Shown: positions 1 to 6,697 of the stretch, piece after piece
How the letters are laid out: each line of letters opens with the position of its first letter
How positions within the stretch are numbered: the stretch's first letter is position 1
DNA from: an uncultured Prochlorococcus sp.
Lineage (GTDB): Bacteria; Cyanobacteriota; Cyanobacteriia; PCC-6307; Cyanobiaceae
Assembly: GCA_902572675.1 (NCBI GenBank)
Contig: CACGGY010000048.1
Coordinates: 1 to 7,795, forward strand
Direction of reading: 5' to 3'
DNA: 7,795 nucleotides
Notes under the pieces: model-generated
What the model was told of the DNA's origin: nothing
The model's input: the letters and a program-made list of their open reading frames with translations, nothing else
Database searches by the model: none
Made by a program: the position numbers and the translations under genes

Positions 1-51
1 GCGGTTACGATTAAGTTTCCAGGCGATAAGTATTTCTTCATTTTGATTTAG
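1..51. other. edge of a neighbouring gene, strand unresolved
   Basis: Two readings are possible and the window is too short to choose. On the plus strand, frame 1 is open from base 1 and ends AVTIKFPGDKYFFILI at a TAG at 49-51, which would be the C-terminus of an upstream gene. On the minus strand an ATG at 41-39 opens a frame that runs off the window as MKKYLSPGNLIVT, which would be the N-terminus of a gene divergent from the small gene at 84. Neither peptide is recognised. Neither reading has a clear ribosome binding site or promoter. Confidence 0.3.
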
Positions 52-83
52 TAGAATGAGTTTTAAGTGGACTAACAAGTATT

Positions 84-266
84 ATGCAAGATCCTAATAC
101 TGCAAATCAAGGAGATTTAATTTTTAAACTTGATCAAGATAGAGCATGGCTACTGGAAAATCTTGATAAGGGTAAATGGCCAGAAATCAGAAGCGAACTT
201 GCCGAGCTTGAAAGAAAAATAAGCAAATTAATTATAAGTGTTCAAGAAAATAATGTTGATATTTGA
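84..266 (+). CDS. small conserved-looking hypothetical protein (60 aa)
   Basis: Function is not recognised. The product is 60 residues, soluble, with no signal peptide, membrane segment or cysteine. The second half, about residues 31-56 (WPEIRSELAELERKISKL and onward), has the heptad-like hydrophobic spacing and charge pattern of an amphipathic helix or short coiled coil, so a role in protein-protein contact is possible but only inferred. The ATG at 84 has no obvious Shine-Dalgarno sequence. A TAGAAT at 52-57 resembles a -10 box, but no matching -35 is visible. The gene ends at TGA 264-266, one base before the stop codon of the convergent ssb gene. The coherent codon use and tight packing favour a real gene. 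Confidence 0.65.
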   Translation: MQDPNTANQGDLIFKLDQDRAWLLENLDKGKWPEIRSELAELERKISKLIISVQENNVDI

Positions 267-267
267 T

Positions 268-693
268 TTAAAAAGGTATCTCGTCCACTTCAGGTACTAA
301 AGGTGAAGTATCCCAACTAGATTTTTCGGCGGTTTCTTTATTTTCAAATGACTGATTATTTTCTTTTTGATCAGACTTAATAACATCAACTGGCGATATT
401 TGATGAATTTTTGAAGCTGTAAGTTCTGGTTGCTTTTCTTTTGTTCCGTCTTTTCTAGTAACAGAATTCATCTTTAGACGTCCTTCAATTACAATATTTT
501 GACCTTCCTTAAGTTCGTCTACCATCTCTTGTGCAATATTTCCCCATCCTATGATCTTGAGATCTCTAACTGGATCTTCACTACGTAATCCTTTAAAATT
601 AACAATCATTTCTGCAATTGCAGTTTGGTTCTCTTTGGTATACCTCATTTGAGGAGCGCTATTAATTACCGCCTGAATTAGACAATGATTCAT
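268..693 (-). CDS. ssb: single-stranded DNA-binding protein, cyanobacterial Ycf41-like type
   Basis: The 141-residue product binds single-stranded DNA in replication, recombination or repair. An OB-fold domain spans about residues 3-100, with the pattern PQMRYTKENQTAIAEM, then LKIIGWGNIAQEM and IVIEGRLKMNS, which matches the short SSB group of cyanobacteria and plastids (Ycf41 and thylakoid-associated SSB proteins). Residues 101-136 form a polar, low-complexity linker. The protein ends DEIPF, the acidic tip that SSB proteins use to recruit partner enzymes. I place it in the Ycf41-like group from remembered similarity, so a second, classical SSB may exist elsewhere in the genome. The start is an ATG preceded by AGAAAG, a weak ribosome binding site. 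The gene is divergent from cobK with 29 bases between the starts and convergent with the 60-residue gene. Confidence 0.85.
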   Translation of the reverse strand: MNHCLIQAVINSAPQMRYTKENQTAIAEMIVNFKGLRSEDPVRDLKIIGWGNIAQEMVDELKEGQNIVIEGRLKMNSVTRKDGTKEKQPELTASKIHQISPVDVIKSDQKENNQSFENKETAEKSSWDTSPLVPEVDEIPF

Positions 694-706
694 TACTTTC
701 TATATT
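679..706 (+). promoter_or_regulatory. candidate sigma-70-type promoter for cobK-cutA
   Basis: TAGACA at 679-684 (5 of 6 to the -35 consensus) and TATATT at 701-706 (5 of 6 to the -10 consensus) lie 16 bases apart. Transcription would start near 713, only about 10 bases before the cobK ATG at 723. The -35 element lies inside the ssb coding region because the divergent starts are only 29 bases apart. In such AT-rich DNA matches like this arise by chance, so this is a proposal only. Confidence 0.3.
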
Positions 707-722
707 AATTAAAGACATACTG

Positions 723-1529
723 ATGCAGAATCAAGGAAATTGCTATAAAAATGTTTGGATCATATCAGGAACTTCTGATGGACCTGTGATAGCTAGTAGG
801 CTTCTTGAACTTAATTATTCAGTTTTTGCAAGTGTTCTAACTTATAAAGCAGGGAAAGCTTATGTAGATAATCCAAAGTTACATATCATTACGAGTAAAT
901 TAAATAATAAAGATGAAATTATTAATTTCATAAATAAAAATAAAATCAAATGGGTTGTTGATGCTACTCATCCATTTGCCGTGATAATTTCTAAAAATCT
1001 TAATAATGCATGTAAAGAGATTAATACACCTCTCCTACTATTTGAGAGAAAATCTCTAATAAATAATATTAATAATTTTTTTTATATTGATGATTTAAAG
1101 GATATAAATAACGTCGATCTGGAAAATAAAAATATTCTTCTTGCAATAGGATCAAGATTCCTTAACGATACAGCTGACTATTATATGAATTGTAAAGCAA
1201 ATGTATTTACAAGGATACTTCCAACTTATGAGAGTATAACTAAAGCTTTTGGATCATGTATTAAAAATTCAAATATAGCGATACTTGCACCGAGTAAAAG
1301 TGAGACAGTCATTTTAGAAAAAAAACTTTGTGATTTTTGGGAGATAGATTATGTACTATGCAGAGAATCGGGAAGTTATGCTCAGAAAAACTGGGAGAGT
1401 ATAGTTTCTGGAAGTAAAATGAAGTTATTTTTGGTTAAAAGACCAAAAGTTAAAAATGATTATTATCACTCTTTTAATCAATACCAGAATTTGATAAATC
1501 ACATAATTAAAACAAATATTGATATTTAA
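723..1529 (+). CDS. cobK: precorrin-6A (or cobalt-precorrin-6A) reductase, CobK/CbiJ family
   Basis: The enzyme uses NADPH to reduce the corrin-ring intermediate precorrin-6A to precorrin-6B in cobalamin synthesis. In cyanobacteria, which generally insert cobalt early, the substrate is probably the cobalt form and CbiJ would be the equivalent name. The 268 residues fit the family, usually about 240-270. Visible marks are an N-terminal nucleotide-binding turn at residues 12-20 (WIISGTSDG), the family hallmark DATHPFA at 80-86, followed by the helix with NACKEINTPLLLFER, TRILPT at 163-168, and a C-terminal LVKRP at 237-241. A tail of about 27 residues beyond that point is lysine/asparagine-rich. 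The ATG at 723 places the nucleotide-binding strand at residue 11, as expected. No clear ribosome binding site is seen. cutA follows after 6 bases and is probably cotranscribed. Confidence 0.88.
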   Translation: MQNQGNCYKNVWIISGTSDGPVIASRLLELNYSVFASVLTYKAGKAYVDNPKLHIITSKLNNKDEIINFINKNKIKWVVDATHPFAVIISKNLNNACKEINTPLLLFERKSLINNINNFFYIDDLKDINNVDLENKNILLAIGSRFLNDTADYYMNCKANVFTRILPTYESITKAFGSCIKNSNIAILAPSKSETVILEKKLCDFWEIDYVLCRESGSYAQKNWESIVSGSKMKLFLVKRPKVKNDYYHSFNQYQNLINHIIKTNIDI

Positions 1530-1535
1530 TGCATT

Positions 1536-1841
1536 ATGGAAGTATTAGTTATGATCACAACTGAATCAAGTAAAACAAATGCTTTGCGAATAGCTAAATT
1601 ATTATTACAAAATAAACTTGCAGCTTGTGTTTCGATAAAGCAAATTTTTTCAATTTATGAGTGGGATGATGATATTGAAGAAACTAGGGAGTTTGAAATT
1701 ACGATAAAAAGTAAACCAGAATTTAAAGATTACTTAATTGATTTCTTAAATAAAATTTCTACATATGATGTTCCACAAATTATTTACAAAAAATACTATT
1801 CTGAGATGAAATATTATGATTGGATCAATAAGACTATTTGA
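1536..1841 (+). CDS. cutA: CutA1-family divalent cation tolerance protein
   Basis: CutA proteins are small, very stable homotrimers with a ferredoxin-like fold. In E. coli the gene is linked to copper and divalent-metal tolerance, but the molecular role is unsettled in most bacteria. The 101 residues match the family's length of about 100-115. The expected motifs appear in order: a first strand with VMITTES, LAACVSI at 28-34, SIYEWDDDIEE at 39-49, EITIKSK at 54-60, YDVPQII at 77-83, and YYDWI at 93-97. LAAC keeps the conserved cysteine (Cys31). The usual His in the H-P-Y-E-x-P motif is replaced (STYDVP), so a metal site that uses that histidine is absent. The start is the ATG 6 bases after cobK, with no ribosome binding site, so translation may depend on cobK. 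The stop TGA directly abuts the stop of the convergent kinase gene. Confidence 0.9.
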   Translation: MEVLVMITTESSKTNALRIAKLLLQNKLAACVSIKQIFSIYEWDDDIEETREFEITIKSKPEFKDYLIDFLNKISTYDVPQIIYKKYYSEMKYYDWINKTI

Positions 1842-2852
1842 TTAATTTTCTCTTAACAACTCTTTAAGTTCCTTATTAGATCTAGATCCTAATTGTGTAA
1901 TTATATGCCCAGCAAAAATTGAACCTAATTCTCCGCATTTTTTTAGGGAATAATTGTTTATTAATCCATGAATAAATCCTCCTGCATAAATATCTCCTGC
2001 TCCTGTAGTATCAATAACTTTTCCTTTATTAATTGCCGTAATTACTTCAATGTCGTTTTTGTTAATTATGAGAGAGCCATTGCTACCAAGAGTTACCACG
2101 ACTAATTCACATAGTGAAGAAAGGTCTCCTTGGCAGTTTGCTAATTTGTCCTTTTTAAATAAACTCAAAACCTCAGATTCATTACAAAAAACAATATCTA
2201 CATATTGATCAATTAATTTTAAGAAACTCTCTCGATGTCTATCTACACAAAATGAATCAGACAATGAAAGGATTATTTTTGTATTAGATTCTTTTGCAAT
2301 TTGAGCGGCTTTAAGAAAAGCATTTTTAGCTAGTTCGCTGTCCCATAAATACCCTTCCAAATATAAGTATTTACTTTCTTTAAGTACACTAAAATCAATG
2401 TCTTTTGGTTCAAACTCTATAGATGCGCCTAGGTAAGTGCACATAGTCCTTTGTGCATCAGGAGTAATCAAAATAATTGAATGAGCTGTTGAGGCACCTT
2501 CATTAGTTGGTGGAGTATTAAATATAGTGTTACTTTTTTTTATGTCAGAAGAAAAGAAATCCCCAAATTGATCATTTTTTACCCTTCCAATAAATTGCAC
2601 ATCATTACCTAACTCTGCTAAACATACAACAGTATTTGCTGAGGACCCCCCCGATATTTGTTTGATTACTTTGCAATTTTCTAACAATCTCTTAGATTCA
2701 TCAGAACTAATGATATTCATTGATCCTTTATTCAGATTATTTATCTCAAGAAACTCATCTTCAATATTTACAATAATATCTACTATTGCGTTGCCTAGAC
2801 CGATAAGATCAACCTTTTTATTTCGTTCAAAATGTCTAAAAGATTCCTTCAT
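1842..2852 (-). CDS. PfkB-family carbohydrate/nucleoside kinase, adenosine kinase-like
   Basis: This is an ATP-dependent kinase of the ribokinase/PfkB superfamily, 336 residues. The N-terminal strand LIGLGNAIVDIIV is at 16-28. The substrate-binding motif GGSSANTV is at 68-75, and a region with IGRVKNDQFGDFF follows. The C-terminal signature DTTGAGDIYAGGF is at 281-293, where GAGD forms the anion hole and Asp287 is the expected catalytic base. The overall pattern resembles the group often annotated as adenosine kinase in cyanobacteria and alphaproteobacteria, but substrate cannot be read reliably from motifs, and ribokinase- or fructokinase-like activity remains possible. The gene lies 15 bases after purA, which fits a purine role because both enzymes can feed AMP formation. 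The ATG at 2852 has no Shine-Dalgarno sequence and leaves about 14 residues before the first strand. Confidence 0.85.
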   Translation of the reverse strand: MKESFRHFERNKKVDLIGLGNAIVDIIVNIEDEFLEINNLNKGSMNIISSDESKRLLENCKVIKQISGGSSANTVVCLAELGNDVQFIGRVKNDQFGDFFSSDIKKSNTIFNTPPTNEGASTAHSIILITPDAQRTMCTYLGASIEFEPKDIDFSVLKESKYLYLEGYLWDSELAKNAFLKAAQIAKESNTKIILSLSDSFCVDRHRESFLKLIDQYVDIVFCNESEVLSLFKKDKLANCQGDLSSLCELVVVTLGSNGSLIINKNDIEVITAINKGKVIDTTGAGDIYAGGFIHGLINNYSLKKCGELGSIFAGHIITQLGSRSNKELKELLREN

Positions 2853-2867
2853 TAATTTGGAACTAAA

Positions 2868-4178
2868 TTACCTTAAAAGTGCTCTTTTAGGTCCGTGAAT
2901 TGGGTCTTCAATTACGATGGTTTGATCTCTATTCGCCCCCAATGAGACGATGGCGATTGGAACCTCCATTAATTCAGCTAGGAATCTGAGGTAATTCATA
3001 GCATTCTCTGGGAGATCAGATAGTTTTCTGCAATCTGCAGTCGAACATTGCCAACCTTTTAATTTTTTAAAGATTGGTTTACATTTTTTTAAGTCATCTG
3101 AATTTGTAGGAAAATAGTCTATTTCAACTCCATCAAGATCATATGCAATGCAAACTTGAATCTCATCTAATTCATCTAATACATCTAGTTTTGTAACGGC
3201 TAAACAATCAAGACCATTTACAGACACAGCATATTTACCAATAACTCCATCAAACCACCCACATCTTCGTCTTCTCCCAGTAGTGGTCCCAAATTCACTT
3301 CCTCTATCACAGAGTTGATCATTAATACTCCCTTGTAATTCCGTTGGGAATGGCCCCTCACCTACTCTTGTGGTATAAGCTTTTGCGACACCTATGACTC
3401 TATCAATTAAAGTGGGACCCACTCCAGCTCCAATACATGCCCCTCCTGATATAGGGTTTGATGAGGTAACAAAAGGATAAGTCCCATGATCTAAGTCAAG
3501 TAGAGTACCTTGGGCACCTTCGAATAGGATATTCTTCTTGTTTTTTGAGGCTGCATGGATAGTCCTCGTACAGTCAACTACATGCTTTGATAATCTTTTC
3601 CCATAGTCAAGATATTCTTCAACAATTTCTTCTAATTTAAGTGGTTTAATGCCATAGATTTTTTCTAGTAGACCGTTTTTTTCTCTTAATGGAATTTCGA
3701 TCACATCCTTTAGCCTTTCCTTATTGAGCAAATCTCTTATTCTAATGCCATTTCTTTGTGACTTATCTGCATATGTTGGGCCAATCCCACGACCTGTTGT
3801 TCCTATTTTGTTCGAACCTCTGTCAGCCTCCATCGCTTCATCTAAAATCCGGTGGTAGGGCATTGTTACATGTGATGTTGATGAAATTTTTAATCCTGAG
3901 ATATCAATTCCATTATCAATTAACATGTCAATTTCTTTAAGCAAGATTTTGGGATCTACAACAGTGCCCGACCCGATTAGACAAGAAGTATTTTTATAAA
4001 GTATCCCTGAGGGAATTAAATGTAATTTTAAGACTTTATCATCTACAACTATAGTATGACCTGCATTTACCCCACCTTGGTAGCGAACGACAACATCTGC
4101 CGAACGACTAAGTAAGTCAGTTATTTTACCTTTTCCTTCGTCACCCCATTGGGCTCCGATTACAACAACATTGGCCAA
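2868..4178 (-). CDS. purA: adenylosuccinate synthetase
   Basis: PurA joins aspartate to IMP using GTP, giving adenylosuccinate in the first committed step to AMP. At 436 residues it is full length for the family. Visible motifs: WGDEGKGK at 11-18 with catalytic Asp13, NAGHT at 38-42 with catalytic His41, GTTGRGIGPTYADK in the IMP-binding region, FEGAQGTLLDLDHGTYPFVT, TRVGEGPFPTEL, the aspartate-binding loop TTTGRRRRCGWFD, and the guanine-recognition TKLDVLD. No key residue appears to be missing. The start is TTG at 4178-4176: the family normally begins close to this MANVVVIGAQWG, no in-frame ATG lies between it and an in-frame upstream TAG, and no ribosome binding site is seen. The gene lies 81 bases after psb27 and 15 before the kinase, so it is probably part of a proS-psb27-purA-kinase transcription unit. 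Confidence 0.97.
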   Translation of the reverse strand: MANVVVIGAQWGDEGKGKITDLLSRSADVVVRYQGGVNAGHTIVVDDKVLKLHLIPSGILYKNTSCLIGSGTVVDPKILLKEIDMLIDNGIDISGLKISSTSHVTMPYHRILDEAMEADRGSNKIGTTGRGIGPTYADKSQRNGIRIRDLLNKERLKDVIEIPLREKNGLLEKIYGIKPLKLEEIVEEYLDYGKRLSKHVVDCTRTIHAASKNKKNILFEGAQGTLLDLDHGTYPFVTSSNPISGGACIGAGVGPTLIDRVIGVAKAYTTRVGEGPFPTELQGSINDQLCDRGSEFGTTTGRRRRCGWFDGVIGKYAVSVNGLDCLAVTKLDVLDELDEIQVCIAYDLDGVEIDYFPTNSDDLKKCKPIFKKLKGWQCSTADCRKLSDLPENAMNYLRFLAELMEVPIAIVSLGANRDQTIVIEDPIHGPKRALLR

Positions 4179-4259
4179 TTTCAGAAGAGCATTATTTTTG
4201 TTCGAATATTCAATATATTCAAAAATCTAGGTTAACTTTTAAAAAGTAAATGAATTGTA

Positions 4260-4697
4260 TCAACTTTCTCTTAGCACCATTTTTTCAGCAAGAGAAAATT
4301 CCTTGGTTAAACGCTCCTTAAGTTTATCTGGTAAAGGTCTACTTGCAAAGTTTTTGTAATGACCTGCCATAGCATTTAATGCTGTTTGCATTGTGGTAAA
4401 TGATTGTGTTTTATTCACCATCCCTCTATTTCTGTATCTGGAAATATAGTCTGTTATAAGTGTAAGTGCCTCACTTCTTACTTCATCTTTATTTGGAGAA
4501 TCTTTTGGAGTATCTACAGCTGTTTGTAATGTTTTAACAACTGAAATTGTATCTTTTGCATAGTCACCTGTCATAGAGGTTTTTGCAGCTATAGAAGGGG
4601 AGCTAAATAGTGTAAAAACGATAATTAAGGATATTGAAAAAGATATAGCTTTGGTGAGATTTTTTAAAAATAATTTTGATGTCCATTTCAGTAACAT
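4260..4697 (-). CDS. psb27: photosystem II assembly/repair protein Psb27
   Basis: Psb27 is a small four-helix protein on the lumenal side of the thylakoid. It binds CP43 in photosystem II intermediates that lack a working manganese cluster, during assembly and repair. The precursor is 145 residues. Residues 1-37 form a signal peptide with basic positions at 4, 8, 12 and 16, a hydrophobic core at about 18-31, and a likely Sec-type cleavage after S-I-A (residue 37). The mature part carries the family pattern TGDYAKDT (43-50), TDYISRYRNRG (82-92), SFTTMQTALNAMAGHY (99-114) and RPLPDKLKERL (120-130). There is no cysteine anywhere, so the lipobox that makes Psb27 a lipoprotein in freshwater cyanobacteria is absent. 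GGGAG, 7 bases before the ATG, is a good ribosome binding site, one of few in the window. It follows proS by 26 bases. Confidence 0.95.
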   Translation of the reverse strand: MLLKWTSKLFLKNLTKAISFSISLIIVFTLFSSPSIAAKTSMTGDYAKDTISVVKTLQTAVDTPKDSPNKDEVRSEALTLITDYISRYRNRGMVNKTQSFTTMQTALNAMAGHYKNFASRPLPDKLKERLTKEFSLAEKMVLRES

Positions 4698-4723
4698 AAC
4701 TTAGCTCCCAAAAAAAATAAGCC
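4698..4723 (-). promoter_or_regulatory. proS-psb27 spacer with a Shine-Dalgarno site for psb27
   Basis: Read on the minus strand, the 26-base spacer contains a run of T followed by GGGAG and then CTAAGTT before the psb27 ATG. The GGGAG matches the anti-Shine-Dalgarno end of 16S rRNA at a normal 7-base spacing. Most other genes here lack such a site, which suggests that psb27 is translated independently and efficiently. No promoter or terminator is visible in the spacer. Confidence 0.5.
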
Positions 4724-6526
4724 TTAAGACTTTTTATTGTACATTATTTCTGATTCGGAAATAAATGTTTCCAACAATTTATCTGTACTAATTTTAAACT
4801 TAGTATTATTTGTTCTAGATAAAAGTTCTACTTCTTTATTAACAGAATCTCTGCCAATAATTATCTGAAAAGGAATACCAATTAATTCTGCATCTTTAAA
4901 TTTCACTCCAGCTCTATCGTTTCTATCATCAAGAAGGACATCAATTTTATTAATTAAAAAGTTGTTATAGATTTCCTCAGTAAGTTCACTTTGTATAGGA
5001 TCTTTCGGGTTCGTTGGAATAATAATAACTTCAAAAGGAGAAATCTGGATAGGCCAACAAATTCCCTTTTGATCATGATTCTGTTCGATAGCAGCTTGAG
5101 CTATTCTTGTCACTCCTATTCCATAACAACCCATCCATAAATTTTTTAACTTTCCATCCATGTCAGAGAACTTTGCATTTAATTTTTCGCTATATTTTTG
5201 ACCTAGTTGGAAAATATGCCCAATCTCGATACCTTTTTTTTCTGTAAGTTCCTCATCGTTATCAATACTTATTTTATCTCCTTTTTTGGCATTCCTTATG
5301 TCCCCAATTAGATATTCTTTCGTAGCAAAAGAAAATTCTTGAAAAACTTTATGGAAATTAACTTTATTTCCACCACTTATAAACTTTGAAAGTTCACTCG
5401 CAGAATGGTCAATTATTCTTGTCCATTTTTTATCCCAATTAGAACTAGGTTTAATAGTTTTATTATCTAAATCTGGCCCGATAAAACCTAAGGGAAGATC
5501 AACTAGATTTTTTTTAATAGTATTTTTGTCTTCAATCTTTTTAAGTTTAAGGAGATTGAAATTATGAAGTTTATTGATTAAGTTAAAAAGCTTTACTTCA
5601 TTAATGTGTTGATCGCCTCTTATGCATGCAAGAATTGGGACCTCAAATTCACCTTCAAACTGTGCAAGGAAAATTACTACTTTAATAATCTGACTAGGGT
5701 CTAAATTATTATTTTCGCAAACTTCTAGGATTGTTTTTTGTTGAGGTGTTTCCAACCACTCTGCAATATTATCTTCTAGTGGAATAGGTTGAGAGGGTAG
5801 AGAAACAGCTTTTTCAATATTTGCGGCATAAGAACCACTTTTAGTAAACAAAATGGAATCTTCCCCAGCATCAGCAGTGACCATAAATTCTTTAGAGGAG
5901 GCACCGCCAATTGCTCCACTATCAGCTTCGACCCCTACGGTCTGCAGTCCACAAGATTTAAAAATATTCTCATAAGCATTGCCTACCTTTTCATAAAATG
6001 TTGCCAAATCCTTTTCTGATGAATGGAAAGAATAAGCATCTTTCATAATAAATTCTCTACTTCTCATTAATCCAAACCTCGGCCTTATTTCATCTCTAAA
6101 TTTTGTTTGGATTTGGTAATAACATTGAGGTAATTGCTTATAAGAATTAATGATTTCTGATGCAATACTAGTAATCACTTCTTCGTGGGTTGGAGCTAAA
6201 CCAAATTCTTTCCCTTGTCTGTCGATTAGATTAAACATTATTCCCTCCCCTGCAGTGTAACCTTCCCATCTTTCGCTTTTTTTCCATAAATCTGCTGGAT
6301 GAAGTTGGGGTAAGAGTAATTTTGTACAACCAATAGTATTTAGTTCCTTATCTATAATTGCGGATATTTTCTCAATAACTCGAAGCATTATTGGCATGTA
6401 TGCATAAATGCCACTATTGATTCTTCGAATGTAACCTGCTTTTAAAAGTAATTGATGTGAAATAATTTCTGCTTCAGAAGGTGTGTCACGAAGTGTCCCC
6501 AGAGGAAATGAGGTGGTCACGCGCAT
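4724..6526 (-). CDS. proS: prolyl-tRNA synthetase, bacterial type with editing insert
   Basis: ProS charges tRNA-Pro with proline using ATP. From the chosen ATG it is 600 residues, close to the usual length of about 570-600 for the bacterial form. The class II core has APTHEEV at 111-117, motif 2 as FRDEIRPRFGLMRSREF at 143-159, and motif 3 as GCYGIGVTRIAQAA at 466-479. Between them, roughly residues 220-410, lies the INS editing domain that clears mischarged alanine. Lys282 in SQIIKVVIF is the probable counterpart of the editing lysine, and RGDQHINEVKL follows at 303-313. The C-terminal anticodon-binding domain (about 495-600) includes LLDDRNDRAGVKFKDAELIG. The frame also opens five codons earlier (MEFFC), but MRVTTSFPLGTLRDTP matches the family N-terminus, so the start at 6526 is preferred. 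psb27 follows after 26 bases. Confidence 0.96.
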   Translation of the reverse strand: MRVTTSFPLGTLRDTPSEAEIISHQLLLKAGYIRRINSGIYAYMPIMLRVIEKISAIIDKELNTIGCTKLLLPQLHPADLWKKSERWEGYTAGEGIMFNLIDRQGKEFGLAPTHEEVITSIASEIINSYKQLPQCYYQIQTKFRDEIRPRFGLMRSREFIMKDAYSFHSSEKDLATFYEKVGNAYENIFKSCGLQTVGVEADSGAIGGASSKEFMVTADAGEDSILFTKSGSYAANIEKAVSLPSQPIPLEDNIAEWLETPQQKTILEVCENNNLDPSQIIKVVIFLAQFEGEFEVPILACIRGDQHINEVKLFNLINKLHNFNLLKLKKIEDKNTIKKNLVDLPLGFIGPDLDNKTIKPSSNWDKKWTRIIDHSASELSKFISGGNKVNFHKVFQEFSFATKEYLIGDIRNAKKGDKISIDNDEELTEKKGIEIGHIFQLGQKYSEKLNAKFSDMDGKLKNLWMGCYGIGVTRIAQAAIEQNHDQKGICWPIQISPFEVIIIPTNPKDPIQSELTEEIYNNFLINKIDVLLDDRNDRAGVKFKDAELIGIPFQIIIGRDSVNKEVELLSRTNNTKFKISTDKLLETFISESEIMYNKKS

Positions 6527-6540
6527 ACAAAAAAATTCCA

Positions 6541-6570
6541 ATAATAACTAATCCTATCAATTAAGTTGAA
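6541..6570 (-). promoter_or_regulatory. weak candidate promoter for the proS-psb27-purA-kinase unit
   Basis: On the minus strand, TATTAT at 6546-6541 matches the -10 consensus at five of six positions. A poor -35 (TTCAAC, 6570-6565) lies 18 bases upstream. Transcription would begin about 8 bases before the preferred proS start, which would exclude the longer MEFFC start. The -35 match is weak and the DNA is nearly all A and T, so confidence is low. Confidence 0.2.
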
Positions 6571-6588
6571 AAAAAAATTTAAAGTGTC

Positions 6589-6601
6589 TTGAGTCCCTCA
6601 A
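6589..6601. repeat. small inverted repeat in the divergent proS / HTH-gene region
   Basis: TTGAG, loop TCC, CTCAA is a perfect 5-base inverted repeat with a 3-base loop. It sits in the most GC-containing part of the 171-base divergent region between the proS start and the gene at 6698. No T-run follows on either strand close enough to make a standard terminator. It could be an operator-like half-site pair or chance. Confidence 0.3.
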
Positions 6602-6651
6602 CGCAAGTAGTCTAGGTATATTCTTTCTGCTAGCTTCTTGATTAATAGAGT

Positions 6652-6681
6652 TTGACTTTTACAAAGCTTTTTTTCTCTAAG
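6652..6681 (+). promoter_or_regulatory. candidate promoter for the 116-residue HTH gene
   Basis: TTGACT at 6652-6657 matches the -35 consensus at five of six positions. TCTAAG at 6676-6681, 18 bases on, matches the -10 consensus at four of six. A start near 6688 would give a leader of about 10 bases before the ATG at 6698. The -35 is convincing and the -10 is not. Confidence 0.25.
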
Positions 6682-6697
6682 ACCTTTTCTTAAGTTT

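Noticed and set aside
2662..2898. 78-codon plus-strand open frame
   Set aside because: It lies antisense over the kinase N-terminus and the end of purA, shows no recognisable domain, and is explained as a shadow of two well-supported genes.
3758..3940. 60-codon plus-strand open frame
   Set aside because: It lies entirely antisense within purA, whose motifs are unambiguous; no start signal or protein family is visible.
6527..6541. Longer proS start giving the prefix MEFFC
   Set aside because: The family N-terminus begins at MRVTTSFPLG; the extra five residues have no counterpart that I know of and no ribosome binding site precedes them.
6569..6577. A-run as part of an intrinsic terminator
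   Set aside because: On the minus strand it is a T-run inside the proS leader, not after a gene end, and the hairpin at 6589-6601 is short and about 11 bases away from it.
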